Source: Alistipes sp. (GTDB lineage: Bacteria > Bacteroidota > Bacteroidia > Bacteroidales > Rikenellaceae). Taken from it: a stretch of DNA of 49,157 bases. The notes under the pieces were generated by a model, which saw only the letters and a list, made by a program, of their open reading frames with translations, had not been told where the DNA came from and made no database searches. The translations under genes were made by a program, and so were the position numbers. This document shows positions 1-8,224 of this stretch, in pieces (positions within the stretch are counted from its first letter, which is position 1; each line of letters starts with the position of its first letter). The DNA is taken from assembly GCA_017517705.1 (NCBI GenBank), contig JAFWYM010000026.1, forward strand, positions 1 to 49,157. Reading direction: 5' to 3'.

Positions 1-160
1 TTCAGGATGACAAAGTGCCTTATAGTAACTCATCACCCACATCATACCTTCCCTAAACATCACGGGTATTAAAATTAATACCCGCAATACTGTAGGGCGC
101 TGTGTTTAGTTGTGGAGTCGAACAAAAAAGTATCACGGGTATTAAAAATAATACCCGCAA
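1..160. repeat. Twin-palindrome interspersed repeat, copy 1
   Basis: Two 22-bp palindromes with arms CGGGTATTA/TAATACCCG lie at 63-84 and 136-157, separated by 51 nt that contain GGAGTCGAAC. On the opposite strand the whole block matches 40591-40750, including the flank GGCACTTTGTCATCCTGA. The copy runs off the window edge, so its outer boundary is not seen. No gene lies in 1-267. Confidence 0.8.
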
Positions 161-209
161 GAGCGGGGAGGGAGGCGGACGTTGGTGCGGGCGGAGTGAG
201 CAAAAGCAA

Positions 210-235
210 CGCGGGTATACTTTTATATACCCGCG
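210..235 (-). terminator. Hairpin downstream of the BACON-LRR gene
   Basis: Perfect 10-bp arms CGCGGGTATA/TATACCCGCG flank a 6-nt A/T loop, 33 nt beyond the stop codon of the minus-strand gene ending at 268. On that strand it is followed by TTGCTTTTGC, a weak U-tract. It resembles the neighbouring GGGTAT palindromes, so it may be a relic of that repeat serving as terminator. Confidence 0.5.
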
Positions 236-267
236 TCACCATTAATGCTGTTTATTAAGCAGTTAGG

Positions 268-3200
268 CTAAAACTCGTAGCCAACGATATCTGACGCATA
301 GTCGCTCCAATATGCTGCCGACGTATACGCCTCGACCGATGCTGTTGGAACATAAATCTTACGTCCTGAAGCATTCCGGTAAAACATAGAAGAGCCACCA
401 ACTGGCGGAGTTGCCGCCTTGCAATATACACTTGTCAGCGAGCTGCAATCGTAGAATGCTCTTTCTCCAATCTTAGTTACGCTATCGGGAATAGTTACAC
501 TTGTCAGCGAGGTGCAATGATAGAATGTCTCCTTTCCAATCGAAGTAACGCCATTGCCTATAGTTACACTTGTCAGCGAGGTGCACCAAGAGAATGCATA
601 ATCTCCAATCGAAGTAACGTTATTACCTATAATTAATTTAGAGAATTTGCCACCATATAATCCCAAACAATTACAATTTAGGGTCAACTCGCCTGTACAA
701 TTACCGAATGCAAAAGCTCCAATCTCAGTAACGCTATCGGGAATAGTTACACTTTTCAGCGAGCTGCAATCGTAGAATGCATAATCTCCAATCGAAGTAA
801 CGCTATCGGGAATAGTTACACTTGTCAGCGAGCTGCAATCACGGAATGCCCACTCTCCAATCGAAGTGACGCTATCAGGGATAGTTACGCTTGTCAGTTT
901 GTCGCAATTACAGAATGCCTCCTTTCCAATCGAAGTAACGCCATTGCCTATAGTGACACTTGTCAGCGAGTGGCAATAACGGAATGCCGACTCTCCAATC
1001 GAAGTAACGCCATTGCCTATAGTTACACTTGTCAGCGAGTGGCAATTATAGAATGTATAATCTCCAATCGTAGTAACGCTATCGGGAATAGTTACACTTG
1101 TCAGCGAGCTGCAATACTTGAATGCAGAATCTCCAATCGAAGTGACGGGGGCATTAAAGAGCATTATACCTTGTCCATTTTTGTAGGTATTCGATACAAT
1201 AGATGCTCCAAAAGCATTAGTTTCGTTTGGCTCTACTACTTTCTCATCAGAAGATGTGTATAAGATAACATTGTTAGGCACTGCCTCTTGCGAAATAGTA
1301 ATCTGCTTCTCGAGATTGTATTCGGCATTGAATACTTTCACTGTGGTCTCACGAGCGACAGTTTTGAAGTTTTCAGCAACTACGACCTCAATAGTTGAAG
1401 CGCCTTTATCGCCCATTGTGGGAGTAATGGTCACCCAATCAGCATCACACGATGCCTCCCAAGAGATATTTCCCTTGATGGTTATGCTCTCAGTTGTACC
1501 AGTATAAGGAGCAGAGATAGACTCAGTGCTAACATTTAGAACTGGATTAAACGCTGCCTGTGAGATTGTAATCTGCTTCTCAACATCGTACACTGCATTG
1601 CTAATAGTAACAACGGCATCACGAGCAACTGTTTTGGTATTTGCTGCAACATCAATTTTAAGTGTTGAAGAGCCCCTTTCTCCCTTTGCTGGAGTAATCG
1701 TCACCCAGTCAGCATCACACGATGCCTCCCAAGAGATATTTCCCTCGATGCTTATACTTTCGGTTGCACCCTCGTAAGAAGCATATATATTCTCTGTGCT
1801 AACATTTAAAATTGGATTAAACGCTGCTTGTGAGATTGCAATCTGCTTCTCAACATCGTACTCTGCATTGCTAATAGTAACAACTGCATCACGAGCGACA
1901 GTTTTGAAGTTTTCAGCAACTACGACCTCAACAGTTGAAGCGCCTTTATCGCCCATTGTGGGAGTAATGGTTACCCAATCAGCATCACACGATGCATCCC
2001 ACGAGATATTACCCTCGATGGTTACATTCTTCGTTGTACCTGCAACAGGTGCCGAGATAGTCTCAGTATTAACGGTTAATGTAGGACCAAATGCTTCTTG
2101 TGAAATAGCAATTTGTTTCTCAACCTTGTATTCAGAGTTGAATACCTTGATTACAGTCTCGCGAACGGTTGTCTTTACATTTTCATCTACCTTGACCATA
2201 ATATTTGAAAGTCCTTTTTCGCCATAGGAAGGACTAAAGGTCACCCAATCAGCAGTGCAAGAAGCCTCCCAAGAGATATTGCCATCGACGGTGATGCTTT
2301 TTGTTGTTCCTGCAACAGGTGCAGAGATAGACTCAGTACTAACGCTTAATACTGGGCCAAACGCCTCCTGTGAGATTGCAATCTGCTTCTCAACCTTATA
2401 TTCTGAGTTTGAGACCTTAATTACAGCCTCACGAACGGCTGTCTTTGTATTTGATACCACCTCAACCTTAATAGTAGAAGTGCCCTTCTCGCCACTAGTA
2501 GGAGTAATAGTTACCCAATCAGCAGTGCACGAGGCATCCCACGAGATATTACCCTCGATGGTTACATTCTTCGTTGTACCTGCAACAGGTGCCGAGATAG
2601 TCTCAGTATTAACGCTTAATGTAGGACCAAATGCCTCCTGTGAGATTGCAATCTGCTTTTCAACATTGTATTCAGAGTTTGAAACCTTAATTACAGCTTC
2701 ACGAACGGCTGTCTTAGTATTTGCAGACACCTCAACCTTAAGAGTAGAAGTACCCTTCTCGCCACTTGTTGGGGTAATAGTCACCCAGTCAGCAGTGCAC
2801 GAAGCCTCCCAAGATATATTACTATCTACAGATACGCTCGACGTAGCACCCATAGCAAGAGAGCTAACAACTTCAGTATCCAACTCAATATTAGGCACCA
2901 ACTTCTGCTGCATGATGCTAAAAGTTGCAGTGGTGTTATGCTCCTTACTCAAGAATGTAATAGTAGCACTACGAGGCTCAATGACTGGGCTATTATCTAT
3001 GTTAATAGCGATTTTTGATTCACCCTTGCTACCTGAATCAATTGATGTCTGCGCCCATGATTCACTCGATGTGATTGTGTAGTCAATATTACTATTAACA
3101 ATTATCTCTAACACCTCACCATCAGCAGCAACCTCTTTTTCACTCTGATCAAGAAGAATGAATGGCTCGCCCGCCTTCTGATGAACTCGAATGCTTGAGG

Positions 3201-3534
3201 CGAGGTTGTAACGTGCATTACCCACCTCGATGGTGGCGTAACGATCTTCAACGGCAGTATTCTCACTGATGGTTACCGTCACCTCAGCCGACCCTATATC
3301 GGCATTATTGGATAACTTAAGCCAATCAGTGGCCTCACCCTCATAACTTACTTTTGCAGCCCACAGACAGTGCGATGTTATGGAGAATGTTTCCTTGCTA
3401 CCAAGAGCCTCAGCCTCAATACTATCAGTGGATAGTTTCATTACCTCCGCTTTATCCAAGCCCTCTTCGGTAGTTGTACAATACGTCAGGAACGAGATAA
3501 AGAGAAGAGGTATATATCGTAATAGATGTTTCAT
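268..3534 (-). CDS. Surface lipoprotein with eight BACON domains and a BspA-type leucine-rich repeat region
   Basis: A 1088-residue exported lipoprotein: hydrophobic signal followed by Cys19 (LTYC). Eight BACON domains follow, two divergent (about 30-215) and six near-identical ones with an exact 90-residue period (about 216-752, core NISWEASCxADWVTITP). Residues about 796-1045 are 23-residue LRR_5 repeats with the motif LTSVTIPDSVTSIG, as in BspA/Tp-LRR adhesins. The C-terminus ends in a short cap (AYTSAAYWSDYASDIVGYEF). BACON domains are proposed to bind glycans or mucin and BspA-type LRRs bind host proteins, so a role as a surface adhesin is inferred. It is last in an operon, 10 nt after the coiled-coil barrel gene. 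The 270-bp and 69-bp DNA repeats make copy number likely to vary by recombination. Confidence 0.9.
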   Translation of the reverse strand: MKHLLRYIPLLFISFLTYCTTTEEGLDKAEVMKLSTDSIEAEALGSKETFSITSHCLWAAKVSYEGEATDWLKLSNNADIGSAEVTVTISENTAVEDRYATIEVGNARYNLASSIRVHQKAGEPFILLDQSEKEVAADGEVLEIIVNSNIDYTITSSESWAQTSIDSGSKGESKIAINIDNSPVIEPRSATITFLSKEHNTTATFSIMQQKLVPNIELDTEVVSSLAMGATSSVSVDSNISWEASCTADWVTITPTSGEKGTSTLKVEVSANTKTAVREAVIKVSNSEYNVEKQIAISQEAFGPTLSVNTETISAPVAGTTKNVTIEGNISWDASCTADWVTITPTSGEKGTSTIKVEVVSNTKTAVREAVIKVSNSEYKVEKQIAISQEAFGPVLSVSTESISAPVAGTTKSITVDGNISWEASCTADWVTFSPSYGEKGLSNIMVKVDENVKTTVRETVIKVFNSEYKVEKQIAISQEAFGPTLTVNTETISAPVAGTTKNVTIEGNISWDASCDADWVTITPTMGDKGASTVEVVVAENFKTVARDAVVTISNAEYDVEKQIAISQAAFNPILNVSTENIYASYEGATESISIEGNISWEASCDADWVTITPAKGERGSSTLKIDVAANTKTVARDAVVTISNAVYDVEKQITISQAAFNPVLNVSTESISAPYTGTTESITIKGNISWEASCDADWVTITPTMGDKGASTIEVVVAENFKTVARETTVKVFNAEYNLEKQITISQEAVPNNVILYTSSDEKVVEPNETNAFGASIVSNTYKNGQGIMLFNAPVTSIGDSAFKYCSSLTSVTIPDSVTTIGDYTFYNCHSLTSVTIGNGVTSIGESAFRYCHSLTSVTIGNGVTSIGKEAFCNCDKLTSVTIPDSVTSIGEWAFRDCSSLTSVTIPDSVTSIGDYAFYDCSSLKSVTIPDSVTEIGAFAFGNCTGELTLNCNCLGLYGGKFSKLIIGNNVTSIGDYAFSWCTSLTSVTIGNGVTSIGKETFYHCTSLTSVTIPDSVTKIGERAFYDCSSLTSVYCKAATPPVGGSSMFYRNASGRKIYVPTASVEAYTSAAYWSDYASDIVGYEF
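1281..2889 (-). repeat. Six tandem 270-bp coding repeats (BACON units)
   Basis: The six C-terminal BACON domains repeat with an exact 90-codon period; long DNA blocks are near-identical between units, for example around 2010-2070 and 2552-2612. They are in frame inside the lipoprotein gene. A second in-frame array with a 69-bp period (LRR units) covers about 402-1149. Confidence 0.85.
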
Positions 3535-3544
3535 AACTTATTCC

Positions 3545-4894
3545 TTAGAAAGAGATACCAAGATTTACATTTATACCATACTTAAAGCCCTGCTTGATAG
3601 TGGCGCTATAGCCCGTATTATCTATGCACTCGGGCATCATAGAGGCATCGAATCCTACAGCACAGTAGATGCCCAACTTGGGCTTAACACGGTAGGTGAC
3701 ACCCACCTGCGGATTGACAAACATACCCGATGCGTTGTACTTTATGCTTGTGAGCTCGAGGTCGAACTGCTGTGGTGACGATATGTTGTAACCGGCAGAG
3801 AGCGCCAAAAATGGGGTGCAACGACGGTTGAGAAGCTGCGCCCTGAAGTGTATAAATGCAGGGATGTAGAAGCTACCGTGTGAGAGTGTCAAAGCCTCAT
3901 TAATCTCAACATTGTTAACAGGCGCAACAACCCTAACATTAGCACCTACACCTGCACCCAAAAAGAAATTATTGTTGATGCGATAACCACCAATATAGTT
4001 CACACCAGCATAGCTCTCGTTACTCATCATACTATACGATACGCCTGCAAAAGACTCATAACCCTTGATATGCTTGGCATACTCAATCTTACGCGCCTCA
4101 CGCTTATCTGCTCGCTCCTTGGCTATGCGCTCTGCCTCGGCCTTCTTCTCGGCAGCGATGCGGGCCTCCTCCTCGGCCTTAGCCTTGGCTGCAGCAGCCT
4201 TCTCTGCGGCTATGCGCTCCGCCTCGGCTTTCTTCTCGGCAGCGATGCGTGCATCCTCCTCGGCCTTAGCCTTGGCAGCAGCCTCCTTCTCCTTAGCGAT
4301 ACGCTCCGCCTCGGCCTTCTTTTCGGCAGCGATGCGGGCATCCTCCTCGGCTTTAGCCTTGGCGGCAGCAGCCTTCTCCGCGGCTATACGCTCTGCCTCG
4401 GCCTTTTTCTCTGCAGCGATGCGCGCATCCTCCTCGGCCTTAGCCTTGGCAGCAGCCTCCTTCTCCGCGGCTAAGCGCTCCGCCTCGGCCTTTTTCTCCG
4501 CTGCAATGCGGGCATCCTCCTCGGCTTTGGCCTTGGCTGCAGCCTCCTTCTCAGCGGCTATACGCGCCTCCTCCTCGGCTTTGGCCTTGGCTGCTGCATA
4601 CGCTTTGTCTATCTTAAGCTTGAACATGAGGTACGAGCCGTCTATAACAAGGCGAGTTGAGATATAAGACTCGGCCGATGCCTCAATCTCGGTAGCATAC
4701 GTCGGTGCTACGAGCGTGAAGGTACCATTAGCCTCAGTTGTCGCGCTCACATCGCTATTTACGACGGTGATGGTCGCACCGGCAATAGGGGTGTTTTTCT
4801 CGTCGAGAACAACACCCTTGACCATGCGACCACCCTGTGCCATAGCCACAACAGAGACTATCACACAAAGGGTAGTGAGTAGTAGTCGTTTCAT
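3545..4894 (-). CDS. Exported protein: CarboxypepD_reg-like domain, Ala/Lys/Glu coiled-coil repeats and a small outer-membrane barrel
   Basis: 449 residues with a signal peptide (MKRLLLTTLC...VAMAQ). Residues about 22-95 look like a carboxypeptidase-regulatory (Ig-like beta sandwich) domain (VKGVVLDEKNTPIAGATI). Residues about 100-270 are a charged TolA-like helix containing five 29-residue repeats (AAEKKAEAERIA type). Residues about 275-449 alternate polar and aromatic strands, with FLGAGVGANVRV and a final GISF, typical of a small outer-membrane beta barrel. A periplasm-spanning helix attached to a barrel is the simplest reading. The gene lies 6 nt after the small lipoprotein gene and 10 nt before the BACON-LRR gene, so all three are probably co-transcribed. 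I do not recognise a named family for the whole protein. Confidence 0.8.
   Translation of the reverse strand: MKRLLLTTLCVIVSVVAMAQGGRMVKGVVLDEKNTPIAGATITVVNSDVSATTEANGTFTLVAPTYATEIEASAESYISTRLVIDGSYLMFKLKIDKAYAAAKAKAEEEARIAAEKEAAAKAKAEEDARIAAEKKAEAERLAAEKEAAAKAKAEEDARIAAEKKAEAERIAAEKAAAAKAKAEEDARIAAEKKAEAERIAKEKEAAAKAKAEEDARIAAEKKAEAERIAAEKAAAAKAKAEEEARIAAEKKAEAERIAKERADKREARKIEYAKHIKGYESFAGVSYSMMSNESYAGVNYIGGYRINNNFFLGAGVGANVRVVAPVNNVEINEALTLSHGSFYIPAFIHFRAQLLNRRCTPFLALSAGYNISSPQQFDLELTSIKYNASGMFVNPQVGVTYRVKPKLGIYCAVGFDASMMPECIDNTGYSATIKQGFKYGINVNLGISF
4124..4558 (-). repeat. Five tandem 87-bp coding repeats
   Basis: Residues 113-257 of the coiled-coil protein are five 29-residue units that differ at only a few positions (AAEKE/AAEKA/AKEKE). 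At the DNA level the units are near-identical, so slippage or unequal recombination could change helix length in 29-residue steps. Confidence 0.85.
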
Positions 4895-4900
4895 GGCGAA

Positions 4901-5338
4901 TTATTTTTTACCCAACTTTATGCCAAAGACGCCCTTGCCATTGCTCTTGCTCGAATCATCTGCTACGGGCATCTTCGAGAGATACTCGTCGCCAGGGTTG
5001 CGGAAGTTCTCATACTTAGCAGGGTAGCCCGAGACGGTAATAGACTCTATCTCTCCATTAGAGTTGTACTTGACCTGTGTCTCAAGGCCTACAAATACAT
5101 CGGCATCGCCATTGTTCAACAGAGCATCGCGGATGGCTGAGTTAAGCACATTATCATAACCGCCAACAACGACAGTCTTAGGAGGAATGTAGAAGTGGGT
5201 AACCTTCGTAGGCGACACATTTAGGTCGGCAAAGACAGCAGCGACGGGTTGCTTCTTAGTAGAGCTATTAGTCAACTTCGTAAGGTTACAACCCGTAGCA
5301 AACAACGCTACGATAGACAAAAAGAGTAGCTTTTTCAT
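4901..5338 (-). CDS. Small lipoprotein, first gene of the BACON-LRR operon
   Basis: 145 residues: signal MKKLLFLSIVALFATGC with lipidation at Cys17, a short Ser/Thr/Lys linker, then a compact domain (about 32-125) with IPPKTVVVGGYDNVLNSAIRD and VFVGLETQVKYNSNGEIESI, and a basic C-terminus. I do not recognise the family; the domain could be a small alpha/beta fold. The stop is 6 nt from the start of the coiled-coil barrel gene, so it is the promoter-proximal member of a three-gene surface operon. It could be an outer-membrane partner or anchor for the two larger proteins; that is inference from position only. Confidence 0.8.
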   Translation of the reverse strand: MKKLLFLSIVALFATGCNLTKLTNSSTKKQPVAAVFADLNVSPTKVTHFYIPPKTVVVGGYDNVLNSAIRDALLNNGDADVFVGLETQVKYNSNGEIESITVSGYPAKYENFRNPGDEYLSKMPVADDSSKSNGKGVFGIKLGKK

Positions 5339-5444
5339 AATAAATAATGGTTTAAGTTAATAATTTGTTATTTTATACAATATTCTCATTAAACCATCCG
5401 ACCCCTAAATGGAAATGCTTAAAAACAAAGAAAGTGTGGAGTCG

Positions 5445-5621
5445 ATTAGTTTATACGATTGGAGGTTCTGGAATACCTTACTGCGAATAAACAATACCCC
5501 ACACTCGTATTGAGTACGGGGTAGAACACCCCAGACTATACAATACGGAGTGACGAGTGTGTTGCTTACCTCGCAGTAATTGTGAAATTTTCCAGATTTC
5601 CAATCGAGGATAAAAGCTAAT
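5445..5621. repeat. Long imperfect inverted repeat (MITE-like or leader hairpin)
   Basis: The ends are inverted copies: ATTAGTTTAT..GATTGG near 5445-5462 pairs with CCAATC..ATAAAAGCTAAT near 5600-5621. Further in, GGTTCTGGAA and CTTACTGCGA pair with matching segments at 5578-5598. A nested arm pairs CACACTCGT with ACGAGTGTG. The 177-bp unit could fold into one long stem. It lies in the predicted leader of the operon starting at 5338. The rest of 5339-5805 holds only the promoter and palindrome listed separately. Confidence 0.65.
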
Positions 5622-5642
5622 ACACTTTCATCAAAATATGTC

Positions 5643-5660
5643 TGCTATCCATGGATAGCA
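5643..5660. promoter_or_regulatory. Perfect 18-bp palindrome at the predicted transcription start
   Basis: TGCTATCCATGGATAGCA is a perfect inverted repeat. The minus-strand -7 box ends at 5664, so transcription would begin at about 5657, inside the palindrome. That is a usual place for a repressor operator. No regulator gene is adjacent, so the assignment is inference. Confidence 0.5.
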
Positions 5661-5663
5661 CTA

Positions 5664-5694
5664 CAAAAATAAGTAATATTTGCGAAAAATGCAA
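5664..5694 (-). promoter_or_regulatory. Predicted promoter of the 5338-268 operon
   Basis: Read on the minus strand: TTG at 5694-5692, a 20-nt spacer, then TATTTTTG at 5671-5664, matching the Bacteroidetes TTG/TAnnTTTG consensus. It implies a leader of about 320 nt that contains the palindrome and the long inverted repeat. A nearer promoter was not seen. Confidence 0.5.
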
Positions 5695-5789
5695 CGCTAT
5701 GTGGTATATTTTCAAGAATGCTGCATCGGAAATTTGCCGTGGAGATAATCATTAGAAGCAATCTATTTTCCGTTTTCGACATTTATTCG

Positions 5790-5797
5790 TATCTTTG
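5790..5797 (+). promoter_or_regulatory. -7 box of truA
   Basis: TATCTTTG matches TAnnTTTG exactly. Transcription would start at about 5804, only a few bases before the ATG at 5806, so the truA mRNA is likely leaderless or nearly so. A -33 TTG is not clear (TTC at the expected spacing). Confidence 0.55.
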
Positions 5798-5805
5798 CTA
5801 TCGCT

Positions 5806-6534
5806 ATGCGATACTTTATGGAGCTACAATACGATGGCGCGGCATACTTCGGCTGGCAACGACAGCCCGATGTTGCCACGGTGCAGGGAACGATAGAGCA
5901 GAAACTATCGATGCTTCGTCGTGTGCCTACCGAGATTGTTGGCGCAGGGCGCACCGATACAGGCGTGAATGCCTCGTTCTACGTCGCGCACTTCGATAGC
6001 GACACGCCGATAGAGTGCGCACAACTTGTCTATAAATTAAATAAGGTATTGCCTGCCGACATCGCCATAATGCGCATCTATGAGGTGGAGGCTACCAAAC
6101 ATGCGCGCTTCGATGCCCGCGAGAGGGAGTATACTTACCTCCTCACGCCACATAAGGCGCCCATGCGTCGTTTCTCGGCATGGCACTATGCCGTGGAGTT
6201 GAATGTCGACGAGATGAACAAGGCTGCGGCTATGCTCCTCGAGTATGACGACTTCACGTCGTTTGCGAAGCTCAATTCGGATAATAAGACAAACATCTGC
6301 CACATATTTCACGCTCGGTGGGAGGTTGAGGCCGATGGCACGTTGCGTTTTACCATCCGTGCCGACAGATTTCTGCGTAACATGGTGCGTGCTATCGTAG
6401 GTACGCTCGTAGATGTGGGTCGTGGTCGCTATAGCGTTGCCGACTTCGAGGCTATCATCCGCTCGCGCGACCTCTCGCGCTCCAGCGCCGGCGCCCCCGC
6501 CGTGGGGTTGTTTTTATCAGATGTGAGGTATTAG
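5806..6534 (+). CDS. truA: tRNA pseudouridine(38-40) synthase
   Basis: 242 residues, the normal length of TruA, which makes pseudouridine at positions 38, 39 and 40 in the anticodon arm of many tRNAs. The catalytic motif GRTDTGVNA places the nucleophile at Asp51. Other family signatures are LQYDGAAYFGWQRQ at the start and FLRNMVRAIVGTLVDVGRGR near residue 200. The ATG is chosen because the -7 box lies just upstream; an alternative start four codons later is possible. It is convergent with tnaA, sharing a bidirectional terminator, and looks monocistronic. Confidence 0.96.
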   Translation: MRYFMELQYDGAAYFGWQRQPDVATVQGTIEQKLSMLRRVPTEIVGAGRTDTGVNASFYVAHFDSDTPIECAQLVYKLNKVLPADIAIMRIYEVEATKHARFDAREREYTYLLTPHKAPMRRFSAWHYAVELNVDEMNKAAAMLLEYDDFTSFAKLNSDNKTNICHIFHARWEVEADGTLRFTIRADRFLRNMVRAIVGTLVDVGRGRYSVADFEAIIRSRDLSRSSAGAPAVGLFLSDVRY

Positions 6535-6546
6535 GGGTAATGATGC

Positions 6547-6600
6547 AAAAATCCCGACGATGGGCTGTACTTGGCGTACTGCTCATTGTCGGGATTTTTT
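6547..6600. terminator. Bidirectional terminator between truA and tnaA
   Basis: AAAAATCCCGAC pairs with GTCGGGATTTTTT around an inner stem (GGGCTGTAC, short loop, GTACTGCTCAT). A-tract on the left and T-tract on the right let it end both convergent transcripts. Its apex is almost the same as that of the hairpin at 28103-28156. Confidence 0.85.
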
Positions 6601-6636
6601 GTTAGCGGCAGTAGACATCTGCCTTATAATTCAAAA

Positions 6637-8010
6637 TTACAAGCGCTCAAGCTTAACAGTAAAGTGACGCATAAGCTCAGTCTCCCATACGATCTTCACA
6701 CCGCGAGTAATCTCGTGACGACGGTCGTATACGTTCTTCAACGCTGCGGCGATAACGTCCATGTGGTTGTTGGTGTACGAGCGACGTGCGATGCACAAGC
6801 GGAGAAGATCGAGGCCACCAAAGCGGTTCTCGCGAGTTACGGGGTCACGGTCAGCAAGGATGTAGCCGATCTCGCAGCCACGAACACCTGCCTCGAGGTA
6901 GAGCTCGATAGCGAGGGTCTGTGCAGGGAACTCCTCCTTAGGAATGTTAGAGAGAACCTTGTCAGCATCGATGAACAAAGCGTGACCACCTACGGGACGC
7001 TGGTAAGGAATACCGTACTCGTCGAGCTTAGCTGCGAGGTATTGAACCTGCTTGATACGTGTCTCGATGGTCTCGAGCTCTGTATTCTCGTCCAAACCTA
7101 CAGCCAAGGCTGCCATATCACGACCGTTCATACCACCGTATGTCAAGAAGCCCTCGAAGGGGATGCAGAAACGCTTAGCACCCTCGTACCAGTCCTCGTG
7201 ACGTGTAGCGATGAAGCCACCCATGTTTACAAGACCATCCTTCTTTGATGACATTGTCATACCATCGGCATAAGAGAACATCTCCTTGCAGATCTCCTTG
7301 ATAGTCTTATCTGCGTAGCCCTCCTCGCGGGTCTTGATGAAGTATGCGTTCTCAACGAAGCGTGCTGAGTCGAATACCACGCGCTTGCCATACTTGTCGG
7401 CTACGGCGCGTACATCGCGGAGGTTCTTCATAGATACGGGCTGACCACCGGCTGTGTTGTTAGTAACAGTCACGATGATGAAGGGAATCTTCTCGGCGTT
7501 CTCAGCCAAGGCCTTCTCCAACTTCTTGATGTCTACCTCGCCCTTGAAAGGAATCTCGAGCTGTGTGTTCTTAGCCTCGTCGATGGTGCAGTCCAAAGCT
7601 GTAGCCTTGCGGAACTCGATGTGACCCTTCGTTGTGTCGAAGTGCGAGTTGCCGGGGATGATGTCACCAGCCTTTACGAGGTGCGAGAACAACACGTTCT
7701 CAGCAGCACGACCCTGGTGTGTGGGGATAACATAGTCGAAGCCTGTGATCTTGTTGATAGTCTCCTTGAGCTCGAAGAATGACTTTGAGCCGGCATAAGC
7801 CTCGTCACCGGTCATCATTGCTGCCCACTGACGGTCGCTCATAGCGCCGGTACCCGAGTCTGTCAAGCAGTCGATGTATACCTGCTCCGACTTCAAGCCG
7901 AAGAGGTTGTAGTGTGCCTCCTTGAGCCACTGCTCACGCTCCGCGCGTGTGCTCTTCTTCAAAGGCTCAACCATCTTAATTCGATACGCTTCTGCAAATG
8001 GTAGTTCCAT
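6637..8010 (-). CDS. tnaA: Tryptophanase (tryptophan indole-lyase)
   Basis: 457 residues; a PLP enzyme that splits L-tryptophan to indole, pyruvate and ammonia. The PLP lysine is in SSKKDGLVNMGG (Lys257). It is called tryptophanase and not tyrosine phenol-lyase because the substrate-site segments follow TnaA: HFDTTKGH (about 123-130), and RGCEIG with no Arg after Glu where tyrosine phenol-lyase has RSMERG. The C-terminus (MRHFTVKLERL) also matches TnaA. The gene is preceded by a consensus promoter and a leader of about 116 nt. No tryptophan permease gene is adjacent, unlike enteric tna operons. Indole production by a gut bacterium is the expected outcome. Confidence 0.95.
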   Translation of the reverse strand: MELPFAEAYRIKMVEPLKKSTRAEREQWLKEAHYNLFGLKSEQVYIDCLTDSGTGAMSDRQWAAMMTGDEAYAGSKSFFELKETINKITGFDYVIPTHQGRAAENVLFSHLVKAGDIIPGNSHFDTTKGHIEFRKATALDCTIDEAKNTQLEIPFKGEVDIKKLEKALAENAEKIPFIIVTVTNNTAGGQPVSMKNLRDVRAVADKYGKRVVFDSARFVENAYFIKTREEGYADKTIKEICKEMFSYADGMTMSSKKDGLVNMGGFIATRHEDWYEGAKRFCIPFEGFLTYGGMNGRDMAALAVGLDENTELETIETRIKQVQYLAAKLDEYGIPYQRPVGGHALFIDADKVLSNIPKEEFPAQTLAIELYLEAGVRGCEIGYILADRDPVTRENRFGGLDLLRLCIARRSYTNNHMDVIAAALKNVYDRRHEITRGVKIVWETELMRHFTVKLERL

Positions 8011-8132
8011 ACTTGTGTAGTTTTTTAGGTTATAAATTTATACTAATAATTTCGTCTTTTTACACATCTTTGCCCTACTGCTCATTTACACCTTAAGTGG
8101 CGAAATATAGCTTTTTACAAGGGCTTGCGTCG

Positions 8133-8163
8133 CAAAGGTAGACAAAAATATGGTTATTTGCAA
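8133..8163 (-). promoter_or_regulatory. Promoter of tnaA
   Basis: On the minus strand: TTG (8163-8161), 20-nt spacer, TACCTTTG (8140-8133). It predicts a leader of about 116 nt down to the ATG at 8010. The leader holds a 15-codon ORF with no tryptophan codon, so no TnaC-type attenuator is evident. Confidence 0.7.
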
Positions 8164-8224
8164 CTAATTGTATAAAATAATTTTCTTACGCTCGCAGGGA
8201 GTTGTTGCACGAAAAACCATATAA

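Noticed and set aside
402-2889. Regular short repeats that could suggest a CRISPR array
   Set aside because: The periods are 69 and 270 bp, in frame within one protein, with no unique spacers and no cas genes.
970-3082. Several antisense ORFs of 80-275 codons over the BACON-LRR gene
   Set aside because: They repeat with the 69-bp and 270-bp periods of the sense gene and have no signal or domain logic.
4065-4667. Long antisense ORF of about 200 codons over the coiled-coil gene (Ala/Ser-rich)
   Set aside because: It is produced by the 87-bp repeats, which lack stops in several frames. The sense frame has a signal peptide and a barrel, and there is no promoter for the antisense frame.
8038-8085. 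15-codon ORF in the tnaA leader as a TnaC-like leader peptide
   Set aside because: It has no Trp codon and no Pro near the end, which TnaC-type attenuation needs.
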